The notes beneath the pieces were generated by a model. That model made no database searches. It was not told the DNA's origin and worked only from the letters and a program-made list of their open reading frames with translations. DNA of 34,326 nt from Thiogranum sp. (lineage in GTDB: Bacteria; Pseudomonadota; Gammaproteobacteria; DSM-19610), in assembly GCA_022340245.1 (NCBI GenBank), contig JAJDOI010000109.1:1-34326 (forward strand), read 5' to 3'. The position numbers were made by a program, and so were the translations under genes. The stretch's first letter is position 1. The number at the start of each line of letters is the position of its first letter. Positions 1 to 6,886 of the stretch are shown piece after piece.

Positions 1-198
1 GCTTTCGGCAAGGTAATCACCGAGTGCTTACACAGCAGTGAGCGTAAGGAAGCCAGACGCCTGCGGGACATCCGTAACGTGTACTGGGATGCCCAGTTCG
101 ACAGCGCCCGCACGACAAGAGATCCGAAGGCTCAGTCCACGGCGGTACTTGACTTCCTACCTACAGACGCCCGAAACGATGCCACCCCCTCCCATTGA
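1..198 (+). CDS. 3' end of an unrecognised gene (5' end outside window)
   Basis: The first forward frame is open from the window edge to a TGA, giving 65 residues that read like genuine protein: charged and helix-prone (an ERKEARRLRDIRNVYWD stretch near residues 14-30), ending in a polar tail with DFLPTDARND. No start is visible, so this is the C-terminal part of a longer product. I do not recognise the family. It lies just upstream of a degenerate repeat that also follows the two small genes to the right, so it may belong to the same accessory array. An overlapping frame starting at position 38 looks like a shadow. Confidence 0.4.
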   Translation, partial: AFGKVITECLHSSERKEARRLRDIRNVYWDAQFDSARTTRDPKAQSTAVLDFLPTDARNDATPSH

Positions 199-295
199 TG
201 ACGCCACAAAGGGTTTCCTTTCACCTTCACGGAACTCGTGAACTTCGAGAATCTGGAATTTGTCGCCAAAATCCGCGACATCCCTGCCCAGCCAT

Positions 296-407
296 AGGTT
301 CGCACCTGATGTCCTGCCGGTTATCGGATGGTCATGATGGGCGCGCGCGGTGTGCTGGTGGGTTAGGGTATTCCCGAATTGACCGAGGCGAAGGCCAGCG
401 GATAATG
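296..407. repeat. Degenerate imperfect-palindrome repeat, copy A
   Basis: The left arm (AGGTTCGCACCTGATGTCCT region) and right arm (GACCGAGGCGAAGGC) are related to copy B further right and are roughly inverted relative to each other, with a variable centre. It sits between the first partial ORF and the next small gene. The 199-429 interval holds nothing else I can support. This looks like recombination-site or dispersed-repeat debris. Integron attC core boxes (RYYYAAC/GTTRRRY) are not clearly present. Confidence 0.4.
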
Positions 408-447
408 GTACCAACGGATTAGTCGTATCATGGACGCAGGTCTACTG

Positions 448-786
448 ATGGCAACACTTAGAATCACCGCCTTCAAGGGTAGCGTCGATTCGTTCGCCGC
501 TGCGCTGGCGGAGAGTGACATCGCATATCATCAGATTGAACGGCATGGACCCCAAGCGGCGGGTATTACACTGGAGGCGGTACTGACTAGCGGCGGCTGG
601 TATGTGCTTGCCCAGGTCCTCGTGGCGTGGCTAGGGGCTCGCGAGAGTCGGCGTATCAATATTGTCACCAAGTACGGCACGGTTATCTGGCTCGAAGGTT
701 GCTCCACAGATGATGTGGCGATGGTTCTCGAATCGACTACGCACATTGCTGTGATTGACGCCAAGCCGACCGGTGTGGCGGAATAG
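448..786 (+). CDS. Small orphan protein, possibly EACC1-like
   Basis: The product is 112 residues from the ATG at 448; an in-frame ATG at 430 would add six. The 448 start is preferred because AGG lies upstream at suitable spacing and the protein then begins MATLRIT. An N-terminal alpha/beta part is followed by a hydrophobic segment (WYVLAQVLVAWLGARESRR) and a short strand-rich tail (INIVTKYGTVIWLEG, then a helix STDDVAMVLE). The order of a GG-hydrophobic-AWL-x-R-x-SRR segment, a beta hairpin and a closing helix recalls the effector-associated constant component EACC1, but that resemblance is weak and from memory. It is flanked by repeat copies A and C, like a mobile cassette gene. Confidence 0.5.
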   Translation: MATLRITAFKGSVDSFAAALAESDIAYHQIERHGPQAAGITLEAVLTSGGWYVLAQVLVAWLGARESRRINIVTKYGTVIWLEGCSTDDVAMVLESTTHIAVIDAKPTGVAE

Positions 787-814
787 CTTCCGAGAATCAA
801 TCACCCAGGCCCAA

Positions 815-855
815 CTCGCCGTCCTGCTGCAAGTTCGCCTGAGGTCCCCCGCCAG
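815..855. repeat. Degenerate repeat, copy C (left arm only)
   Basis: This stretch matches the left arm of copy B over about 30 bases (GTCCTGCTGCAAGTTCGCCT, then GAGGTC), at roughly 85 percent identity by eye. The right arm is not recognisable. It lies directly after the small gene ending at 786, the same relative position as copies A and B. Confidence 0.4.
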
Positions 856-983
856 TCACACCGCCCCACCCCAAGCCCAGTCAGTTTGCCCTTGGCCAGG
901 GCAGGTGTATGCTTCAAAGCTGAAGGGTGTGGGGACGGCACAAGGTGACATCCAGTCGGGACAAGAACGTCGCAGGAATCGGC

Positions 984-1394
984 ATGAAATCGTGTCTGTT
1001 GGGTGTTGTGTGCGCTTTGGTATTGGATTCAGCGCGAGCGGTCGTGTTTGACTGTGTAGCGGACCAGATGCTGAAGAGTGATGGGCGTGAATTTGTCGTC
1101 ATTGAGGTCCGTGATAGCACAAAGTACGCCGTCGACACGGATAGTGGCATGGTAGTCGATGGAGCCAAAACGTGGGGATATCAGGTACTGCAACGAGGTG
1201 ATGCCAAGGTCGGCCGTGATTGGCTTCTGTTGTATCTCCCCGAAGGCATTGGCCCGTATCGCTCACCTGAGGATGTCCTGCGGCAAGTTCCAGTTGCCCG
1301 GATATTCCGCATTCGCGTTTGGAAGGATGATAATCCGTTCATCCACGACCGGGGAGGAATTCTCGAGCTCGGTTCTTGCAGGCCACGCCGCTGA
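984..1394 (+). CDS. Small exported protein of unknown function
   Basis: The product is 136 residues. The ATG at 984 is chosen over an upstream in-frame ATG at 927 because AGGA lies 6 bases before it and the protein then starts with a convincing signal peptide: MKSC, a hydrophobic core (LLGVVCALVL) and an ARA cleavage site near residue 19. The mature part is mixed alpha/beta, with a WGYQVLQRGDAK stretch, a WLLLYLPEGIGPY stretch and a Cys close to the C-terminus (GSCRPRR). No family is recognised. It is an orphan between repeat copies C and B. Confidence 0.6.
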   Translation: MKSCLLGVVCALVLDSARAVVFDCVADQMLKSDGREFVVIEVRDSTKYAVDTDSGMVVDGAKTWGYQVLQRGDAKVGRDWLLLYLPEGIGPYRSPEDVLRQVPVARIFRIRVWKDDNPFIHDRGGILELGSCRPRR

Positions 1395-1410
1395 AATCGG
1401 CGGGTCCGCC

Positions 1411-1510
1411 GCCTGTCCTGCCGCAGGTTCACCTGAGGTCTTGCCGGTGAGTGGGTGCAAGCCGCGAGCGTCACGCCGAGTGGACCGAGGCGAAGGCTGG
1501 CGGTCATCAA
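1411..1510. repeat. Degenerate imperfect-palindrome repeat, copy B
   Basis: Immediately after the exported-protein gene, the left arm (GCAGGTTCACCTGAGGTC) and the right arm (GACCGAGGCGAAGGCTGGCGG, slightly interrupted) form an imperfect inverted repeat with extra unpaired bases and a loop of about 40 bases. The arms match copy A, but the loop does not. This arm-conserved, loop-variable pattern is typical of folded recombination substrates or transcribed dispersed repeats. Confidence 0.45.
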
Positions 1511-1620
1511 TCCAGAGCAACTTCCATCTCCGTGTAGCCGAGCTTGCTGATATGAATGAACAGAATTTTCCCTTCTCGGTTCAGTCTACTCACCCATTCC
1601 CTGTAGCCCACATGTGTTCG

Positions 1621-1722
1621 CGACTCGTAGCCGGCTTGACGGAAGCCAAAGTGCCCTTCGTGTGTGCCGACATGCCCGAGGCTAATGGGCGGACCCCGCA
1701 TAGCATTGCAGCCATGGCCCGG
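1621..1722 (+). pseudogene. Remnant of a serine recombinase (resolvase N-terminal domain)
   Basis: Reading from the CGA at 1621 gives RLVAGLTEAKVPFVCADMPE followed by ANGRTPHSIAAMAR. This is the conserved stretch of the resolvase/invertase catalytic domain (usual form: G-L-x-E-A-K-V-P-F-V-C-A-D-M-P-E-A-N, then T-x-H-I-x-A-A-x-A-E). Identity ends abruptly on both sides, with no catalytic Ser region upstream and no DNA-binding domain downstream, so only about 34 codons survive. The frame stays open to a TAA at 1779, but that distal part overlaps the next operon's promoter and is not recombinase-like. It marks past insertion and decay of a mobile element. Confidence 0.6.
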
Positions 1723-1727
1723 TTCCC

Positions 1728-1761
1728 ATTCAGCGTTGATTCAGGGAGCATGGCCTATAGT
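1728..1761 (+). promoter_or_regulatory. PhoP-box-like promoter of the lipoprotein-PepSY-regulator-kinase operon
   Basis: ATTCAG (1728-1733), five bases, ATTCAG (1739-1744), eleven bases, TATAGT (1756-1761). A direct hexamer repeat with 5-base spacing placed 11-12 bases before a -10 element is the known layout of PhoP-activated promoters, although the hexamer differs from the enteric GGTTTA type. The same layout recurs at 11,512-11,545. The predicted start of transcription is about 70 bases before the lipoprotein ATG. Confidence 0.6.
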
Positions 1762-1837
1762 GACCGGGAATCCTGGTAAGAAGGTCGCGGGATGCTGTTG
1801 TTGTGAATGACAACCAGGCAAGACAAGGGGAGGAGCA

Positions 1838-2371
1838 ATGAGACGCACCATACTTGCCGTACCCATCGGGATCAGCGTGCTGGCCTCATGCAGTACGGCC
1901 CCCCCCGCGCCAGCCGTTCCCGGCTACGTCGATACCGCCGAAGTCCTGCAGGCGGAACCTCTGTACCAGCTGGCTCAAGTCGCGCGTCCGGTCAACGAGT
2001 GCTGGACAGAAACCGTGGTGCAGAATAGCCCGCGTCGCGGTGTTTATGCCGGCCCGCTGGCTGGCGGCATTATCGGCGGCGTGCTCGGCAATCGGCTGGC
2101 CAGCGGTCGAGGGAGTACATCGATGACCGTCGGGGGCACCCTGCTGGGCGCCGCGATTGGACATACTCTCAGCGCGGCGTCCCAACGGCCGCCCACAACA
2201 GCCAATGTGAGACGCTGCCGGACCGTGAACCGCCTTGAGCCGCGCCAACAACTCGTCGGCTATCGTGTACACTACCGTTATGAGGGGCAGACCTTTACCA
2301 CCCGCACGCGTGGCTATCCGGGTAAATACATTCGGGTGCGTGTTGACGTCGATCCGGTTGACGGCACCTGA
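1838..2371 (+). CDS. Glycine-zipper outer-membrane lipoprotein (17 kDa antigen-like)
   Basis: The 177-residue product starts after a strong AGGGGAGGAG ribosome site. It has a lipoprotein signal peptide with lipobox LASC (Cys18) and a glycine-rich double hydrophobic segment (residues about 68-110: GPLAGGIIGGVLGNRLASG, then TVGGTLLGAAIGHTL) typical of glycine-zipper 2TM domains. The C-terminal module contains YRVHYRYEGQTFTTRTRGYP. That module closely resembles the C-terminus of the small periplasmic protein at 4,936-5,334. It is the first gene of the operon leading to the two-component system and is likely autoregulated through the box at 1,728. Role inferred: envelope structure or stress. Confidence 0.8.
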   Translation: MRRTILAVPIGISVLASCSTAPPAPAVPGYVDTAEVLQAEPLYQLAQVARPVNECWTETVVQNSPRRGVYAGPLAGGIIGGVLGNRLASGRGSTSMTVGGTLLGAAIGHTLSAASQRPPTTANVRRCRTVNRLEPRQQLVGYRVHYRYEGQTFTTRTRGYPGKYIRVRVDVDPVDGT

Positions 2372-2392
2372 TACGGTGTCCGCCGCAGTGCG

Positions 2393-2710
2393 ATGATTGG
2401 CCGGCGGCTGATTATCCGCGGCTGGATCGTGCTCTTGGCAGCCTGCCCGGTGGCGGCCGCCGGTTTCGATTATCGGGACCTCACCAACCAGTTCGCGCAC
2501 CCCCCCTCTCACGCCGAGAGGAAGGGCATCAGCCTGGACGAGGCGGTCTCGCGCGTGCGGCGCCAGTCAAATGGCACGATTCTTTCGGCGGAAACCGTGT
2601 CGGTCGACGGCCGCCGGGTTCACCGCATCAAGGTGCTGACCACCAACGGCCGCGTCACGCGCATGGATATCGATGCTGACACCGGCCGAGCTGCATCGCG
2701 CGGGCGCTGA
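2393..2710 (+). CDS. PepSY-domain periplasmic protein
   Basis: The 105-residue product has an N-terminal signal/anchor segment (IIRGWIVLLAACPVAAAG) and one PepSY-type domain: KGISLDEAVSRVRRQ, GTILSAETVSVDGRRVHRIKV, GRVTRMDIDADTGRA. Small PepSY proteins next to PhoPQ-type systems are common and are thought to modulate sensing or periplasmic proteolysis; here that is inference. The stop lies 2 bases before the response-regulator ATG, so the genes are co-transcribed and probably translationally coupled. Confidence 0.8.
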   Translation: MIGRRLIIRGWIVLLAACPVAAAGFDYRDLTNQFAHPPSHAERKGISLDEAVSRVRRQSNGTILSAETVSVDGRRVHRIKVLTTNGRVTRMDIDADTGRAASRGR

Positions 2711-2712
2711 GC

Positions 2713-3399
2713 ATGCATATCCTGATCGTCGAAGACGAAGCACGCCTGCGGGAGGATCTGCGGGATCGCCTGCGAGGAAACGGCTACGTGGTCGACGTGG
2801 CGGCCGACGGCGAGGAAGGTTTGTACTACGGCGAGGAATTTCCGCTCGACCTGGCGGTGATCGATATCGGCCTGCCGAAGATGTCGGGTCTGGAACTGGT
2901 GCGCCGTTTTCGCGCCAACGGCAGGCACTTCCCCATCCTGATTCTCACCGCCCGGCGCAACTGGCGGGACAAAGTGGAAGGGCTGGAAACGGGTGCCGAT
3001 GATTACCTGGTCAAACCGTTTCGCTTTGAAGAACTCCAGGCGCGGATGAATGCCCTGTTGCGTCGCGCCGCCGGCTGGTCGAAGCCGGTCATCGATTGCG
3101 GGCCGGTTTCACTGGATACCGGCAGACAAACCCTCACGGTCGCCGGCCAACCCGTGGAACTGACCGCCTTCGAATACCGTGTGCTGGAGCACCTGATGCT
3201 GCACGCGGGTCAGGTGGTCTCCAAGGCCGAGCTGACCGACAACATTTATGATCAGGATTACGATCGGAACAGCAATGTGCTTGAGGTCTTCATCGGACGC
3301 CTGAGGCGCAAACTCGATCCGGACAACCGCATCAAACCCATCGAAACCCTGCGTGGCCGCGGCTATCGCTTCCGACGGGAGACCGGCGCGGAGTGTTGA
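2713..3399 (+). CDS. OmpR/PhoP-family response regulator
   Basis: The 228-residue product has a receiver domain (residues 1-115) with the acidic pair E7/D8, phospho-acceptor D51, T79 and K101, followed by an OmpR-type winged-helix domain (about 125-222) with ELTAFEYRVLEHL and the wing LRGRGYRF. PhoP/TctD-like overall. OmpR-family dimers bind tandem half-sites about 11 bases apart, matching the hexamer pairs at 1,728 and 11,529. It is followed after 7 bases by its kinase. Likely targets, by inference from those boxes, are its own operon and the envelope operon at 4,936-11,441. Confidence 0.92.
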   Translation: MHILIVEDEARLREDLRDRLRGNGYVVDVAADGEEGLYYGEEFPLDLAVIDIGLPKMSGLELVRRFRANGRHFPILILTARRNWRDKVEGLETGADDYLVKPFRFEELQARMNALLRRAAGWSKPVIDCGPVSLDTGRQTLTVAGQPVELTAFEYRVLEHLMLHAGQVVSKAELTDNIYDQDYDRNSNVLEVFIGRLRRKLDPDNRIKPIETLRGRGYRFRRETGAEC

Positions 3400-3406
3400 A
3401 AGTCTG

Positions 3407-4765
3407 ATGCGCTCACTGCAAACACGCCTGCTGCTGGCCGCGACACTGGTGCTCGCGGGTTTCATCGGTGCCACCGGACTGGCGCTGGACAAGGCCTTTC
3501 GCGTCAGCGCCAGGGCATCCATGCAGGAGCGCCTGCAGTCGTATATCTATGCGCTGCTGGCCGCCACCGGCGAAGATGAGAGCGGCCGGATGACGCCGCC
3601 GCGAAGGATCCCGGAGCCGCGCTTCTCAAAACCGGATTCCGGACTCTACGCCGTCATTGCCGGCGCCGACGGTAAACCGCTGTGGCGTTCCGATTCGCTG
3701 GCGGGACGCAGCGTCGACATCGTGCAGCCGCAGCAACCGGGGCAGCGCGAATTCCGCAGCTTCACCGGGACCGGCACGGACCACCTGTATGCCATCTCTT
3801 TCGGCGTCGCCTGGGTGGACTCTGCCGGGGCGGAGGAACTCTATACCTTCTCGGTGGCCGAGGACACGGCGGCGTTCGAGGAGCAGATTGACAGCTTTCG
3901 CACCTCCCTGTGGAGCTGGCTCGGCGCCATGGCCGGAGTCCTGCTGCTCGCCCAGGGGTTCATCCTGCGCTGGGGGCTGCGGCCGTTGCGCACCGTCGAA
4001 TCGGATCTGCGGCGCATCGAGCAGGGCGCCGCGGAACACCTCGACGGCACCTATCCCAAAGAGCTCACCGGACTCACCTCCAGTCTCAATTCGCTCATCG
4101 AGCACAGCAAACTGGTGCAGACCCGCTATCGCAACAGTCTGGACGATCTCGCCCATAGCCTGAAAACGCCCCTGGCGCTCATGCAGTCCTTCTGCGACAG
4201 AAAATCCGCGGAGAGCGGCGAGGAGCACGGGCTTGTCAGGGAACAGGTGGAACGCATGGACGGGATCATCGAGCACCAGTTACAACGGGCGGCCGTCTCG
4301 GGCCGGGCCGCGCTGGCTCGGGCGGTGGCGCTGCAACCGGTGCTGGAGCGCCTGCTGCGTTCCCTGGACAAGGTGTACCGCGACAAACAGGTGGACGTCA
4401 GCCTGGACCTGGACCCCGACGCAACCTTTTACGGCGACGAAGCGGACCTGACCGAGGCGCTTGGCAATCTGCTGGACAATGCCTACAAGTACTGTGCAAG
4501 TAAGGTCAGGGTGTGCGTGCGCAGGCAGAGCAGCGTCGCTTCCGGCCATGGGCTCGAGATCAGCATCGAGGATGACGGGCAGGGTATCGACCCCGCGATG
4601 ATCGAGACCGTTCTGGAACGTGGCAAGCGCATGGATCAAACGGTTCCCGGCCATGGCATCGGCCTTAGCATGGCCCGGGAAATCATCGCCGTATACGGGG
4701 GCGCGCTGGACATCGGTTCCGGCAGTCTGGGTGGCGCCCTGTTAAGCGTGCGCTTTGGTGACTGA
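3407..4765 (+). CDS. PhoQ-like membrane sensor histidine kinase
   Basis: The 452-residue product starts at the ATG 7 bases after the regulator stop; an in-frame ATG at 3,353 inside the regulator gene is not needed. Two membrane segments (about residues 7-27 and 166-185) bracket a periplasmic sensor of about 140 residues, followed by a HAMP-like linker. The phospho-acceptor H250 lies in the box DLAHSLKTPLALMQ, the PhoQ-type form of the H-box. The HATPase has the N-box NLLDNAYKY, G1 DDGQGID and G2 GHGIGLSMA. The periplasmic domain is acidic in places (GEDES), as in cation-sensing PhoQ, but the ligand is unknown. Confidence 0.88.
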   Translation: MRSLQTRLLLAATLVLAGFIGATGLALDKAFRVSARASMQERLQSYIYALLAATGEDESGRMTPPRRIPEPRFSKPDSGLYAVIAGADGKPLWRSDSLAGRSVDIVQPQQPGQREFRSFTGTGTDHLYAISFGVAWVDSAGAEELYTFSVAEDTAAFEEQIDSFRTSLWSWLGAMAGVLLLAQGFILRWGLRPLRTVESDLRRIEQGAAEHLDGTYPKELTGLTSSLNSLIEHSKLVQTRYRNSLDDLAHSLKTPLALMQSFCDRKSAESGEEHGLVREQVERMDGIIEHQLQRAAVSGRAALARAVALQPVLERLLRSLDKVYRDKQVDVSLDLDPDATFYGDEADLTEALGNLLDNAYKYCASKVRVCVRRQSSVASGHGLEISIEDDGQGIDPAMIETVLERGKRMDQTVPGHGIGLSMAREIIAVYGGALDIGSGSLGGALLSVRFGD

Positions 4766-4807
4766 TAGAGCTGGCGCCAGGGGATTTGCATCGGCGCCGC
4801 GAGAAGC

Positions 4808-4884
4808 CCTGTAGGTTGGGTTGAACGAAGTGAAACCCAACACAGCCAAACGCCGGGCTTCGCAGGCTCGGCCCAACCTACGGG
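4808..4884. repeat. Dispersed palindromic repeat (TAGGTTGGG type)
   Basis: The intergenic space after the kinase gene carries GTAGGTTGGG at its left end and CCCAACCTAC at its right end. An inner hairpin GTTGGGTT-N10-or-so-AACCCAAC lies next to the left end. This TAGGTTGGGTTGA...AACCCAACA sequence type is familiar as a short non-coding repeat in many proteobacterial genomes. It lies between convergent operons and could act as a bidirectional terminator. Confidence 0.6.
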
Positions 4885-4935
4885 GCTTAGCCCAACGTAT
4901 GGGGCCGCCGCGGGCGATAATAAGGTAAAGCAATG

Positions 4936-5334
4936 TCAGTAGGGCAGGGGGGACAGGCTGACATTTACCGGCAGCCGGTCACCGGGATGGTGGGACAGCT
5001 GCGTCGTGGCGGTGTGTCCGCGAAAGCGGTAGGTCACGCGATACGCCGTGACCCGTTCCCGGGGTTGTCTTTCCGTAACGGCTTTGCAGGACCGCTGCGC
5101 CTGCCAGCGGCGAATCTGGCCGCGGATATCCGCGCCGATGGTAGTCGCAACCTCGGTGAACTCGCGTGCGGCGGCGTCCGGATCGGTGCAGACCGTACGG
5201 GTGACGGGCTCGTACCAGGTCTCGACGATCGGTTGCACGTCCAGCACGGTGGCATAGGCGCGGAAGGCCGCAGCCGCCACACCGGCCACGCCCCAGAGAC
5301 ACACCAGAACCAGCGCCGGCACGGCCCGTTGCAT
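4936..5334 (-). CDS. Small periplasmic protein, last gene of the envelope operon
   Basis: The 132-residue product has a signal peptide (hydrophobic core LVLVCLWGVAGVAAAA). The mature region has two Cys (TVCTDP and RSCKAV) and ends in YRVTYRFRGHTATTQLSHHP. That end parallels the C-terminal module of the lipoprotein at 1,838 (YRVHYRYEGQTFTT), but the glycine zipper is missing. It starts 5 bases after the transglycosylase stop. Likely partner or substrate in the cell envelope; exact role unknown. Confidence 0.75.
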   Translation of the reverse strand: MQRAVPALVLVCLWGVAGVAAAAFRAYATVLDVQPIVETWYEPVTRTVCTDPDAAAREFTEVATTIGADIRGQIRRWQAQRSCKAVTERQPRERVTAYRVTYRFRGHTATTQLSHHPGDRLPVNVSLSPLPY

Positions 5335-5339
5335 GGTGC

Positions 5340-6131
5340 TCAGAACCCCAGGGCCGAGAGCAGCTGCTGCCCGCGTCCCCGCTCCTGTTCGTTGCTGTAC
5401 AACATCACCACGTCAAACCCGCCTCGCGGACGCCGGAACCAGTCCAGGCGGATTTCGCCGAAGCTGGGCTGCAGGCTTTCGACAAACGCGGCCGCCCGGT
5501 ACGGACGGGCAAAACGGATAATGAACAACCTCTCCTGGTCTGAATAGGGGCCGGGCGGTGAGGCGGCCGGCCGTTTACCGCCGCCGTTCAGGACGAAATC
5601 CAGGTGGCGCAGGATATAGCCGCTGTACCACACAGCCCCGTCGGGCAGCTCTCCGCCGGCCACCGGAATCCGCGATGGTCCATAATTGTAGGCCGCGAGC
5701 GCCCGGTGAAGGTTGCCTTGGTAGCGTTCCAGCAGTTCCTTGAGGTAGCGCGCGCCGGCCTCGACGTTGGTGCAGGGTTCCAGCAAATCCGACAGGCGGT
5801 TCAGGCCCAGGTGTTTTGCCGTGCCGGGCCAGAGTATTTGCATCAGTCCGTAGGCGTTGGCCTGCGACCGGGCGGCGGGTTCGAAGTCGCTTTCACCTCG
5901 GGCGACGGCCAGCAGCAGAGTTTCGGGCAATTCATGGGCCTCGGCGGCTCGCTCGAAGCAGTCCGCATACGGGAAAGCGCGAGCCGGACGCGTCTGCGAG
6001 GCGGTCTGCGCGAAGCTCTGCCAGCGCGCCTCCAGCGCATCGCCGTCGAGCGATGCCTCCGTTCCGGCGACCACCGCTGTGACGATCAGGGGGGCAAGGA
6101 AGACGGTCAGCGCCGACTGCAACCACGTCAT
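5340..6131 (-). CDS. Lytic transglycosylase (SLT domain)
   Basis: The 263-residue product has an N-terminal signal sequence and a goose-lysozyme-like SLT domain at about residues 54-165. The domain has the catalytic Glu (ARGESDFEP, E80), AYGLMQI, NVEAGARYLKELL and the AAYNYGP motif. These enzymes cleave the MurNAc-GlcNAc bond of peptidoglycan, forming 1,6-anhydro ends. The C-terminal 100 residues are not part of SLT and contain PYRAAAFVESLQ. It begins 2 bases after the preceding gene, so the operon couples wall cleavage to the ExbB-type channel genes upstream, as in machines that must pass or remodel peptidoglycan. Confidence 0.88.
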   Translation of the reverse strand: MTWLQSALTVFLAPLIVTAVVAGTEASLDGDALEARWQSFAQTASQTRPARAFPYADCFERAAEAHELPETLLLAVARGESDFEPAARSQANAYGLMQILWPGTAKHLGLNRLSDLLEPCTNVEAGARYLKELLERYQGNLHRALAAYNYGPSRIPVAGGELPDGAVWYSGYILRHLDFVLNGGGKRPAASPPGPYSDQERLFIIRFARPYRAAAFVESLQPSFGEIRLDWFRRPRGGFDVVMLYSNEQERGRGQQLLSALGF

Positions 6132-6133
6132 GA

Positions 6134-6886
6134 CTATTCCAGCGTCAATCCGGTGATGGTGGTGATGCGGTCCATGCGCGTCCGGCGCTGCAGTTCATCC
6201 TGGTAGCTGAATGCCACCCGGTAGTTCCCCGGGCCGCCATCGACCACCTCGACGGGTACCTGTGTGGCCGCGGTCAGGCGCCGCGCGAAACCCTGTGCCG
6301 CCCAGACGCTGTGAAACGGACTCCAGAACAGATAGGTGCCGGATGCATCGGCCTGCGCCGCCGCGGGCACGTCGGGCTGCTGTCCGGGGGCAGGCGCGGT
6401 TGTGTCGACAGCGCGCTGTGGTTCATTACCGGTGGCCGCGGTGTGCGGCTGCGATGTGACGGCTTCCGCCGCGGCCTGCACCTCAGGTTGTTGTACGGGG
6501 TCTGGTGCGCCTGTGTCGACAGCGCGCTGTAGTTCATTGTCGGCAGTCGCAGGTTGCGGCTGCGACGCGACGGCTTCTGCAGACGCTTGTACCTCGGGCT
6601 GCGGTGCAACGTCTGGTGCGGCTGTGTCGACAGCGCGCTGGGGTTCATTACCGGCAGTCGCAGTTTCGGTCTGCGGTGTAACGTCCTGCCCGGACAGGTT
6701 AGCCTCCGGTACCAGATCTACGTGTTCGGCTATCGCCGCAACCACCTGTGAGAGTTGTTCCGCCGTGGGGGCCGGCGTCACGGCTTCAGGCGGCCGACTC
6801 TCCCGACTCTCCCGGCTGTCCAGCACCAGCAGCAAGGCCGCGACGGTCAGACAAATACCCGACAGGAATCCTATGGTCCGCATCAT
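6134..6886 (-). CDS. Membrane-anchored protein with 37-residue tandem repeats and SPOR-like C-terminus
   Basis: The 250-residue product starts at the ATG that overlaps the upstream stop in ATGA; a longer frame to 6,958 is rejected. One N-terminal membrane segment (MMRTIGFLSGICLTVAALLL) is followed by a Pro/Ala/Gln-rich periplasmic stretch. That stretch holds three copies of a 37-residue unit containing NEPQRAVDT...QPEVQA.AEAV. The C-terminal domain of about 70 residues (TYLFWSPFHSVWAAQGFARR, then VPVEVVDGGPGNYRVAF) resembles SPOR peptidoglycan-binding domains in size and pattern. Architecture inferred: inner-membrane anchor, extended linker spanning the periplasm, wall-binding head. Confidence 0.75.
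   Translation of the reverse strand: MMRTIGFLSGICLTVAALLLVLDSRESRESRPPEAVTPAPTAEQLSQVVAAIAEHVDLVPEANLSGQDVTPQTETATAGNEPQRAVDTAAPDVAPQPEVQASAEAVASQPQPATADNELQRAVDTGAPDPVQQPEVQAAAEAVTSQPHTAATGNEPQRAVDTTAPAPGQQPDVPAAAQADASGTYLFWSPFHSVWAAQGFARRLTAATQVPVEVVDGGPGNYRVAFSYQDELQRRTRMDRITTITGLTLE
6390..6690. repeat. 111-bp in-frame tandem repeat, three copies
   Basis: The string TGTGTCGACAGCGCGCTG recurs at 6,401, 6,512 and 6,623, exactly 111 bases apart, inside the linker of the membrane-anchored protein. Copies are well conserved at the DNA level around this core and more diverged between cores. Exact triplet-multiple spacing means copy-number change would lengthen or shorten the linker without frameshift. 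Confidence 0.85.

Noticed and set aside
296-1510. Integron attC sites
   Set aside because: Imperfect palindromes and orphan genes fit, but no convincing RYYYAAC and GTTRRRY core pair could be found at the arm ends, and no integrase gene is in view.
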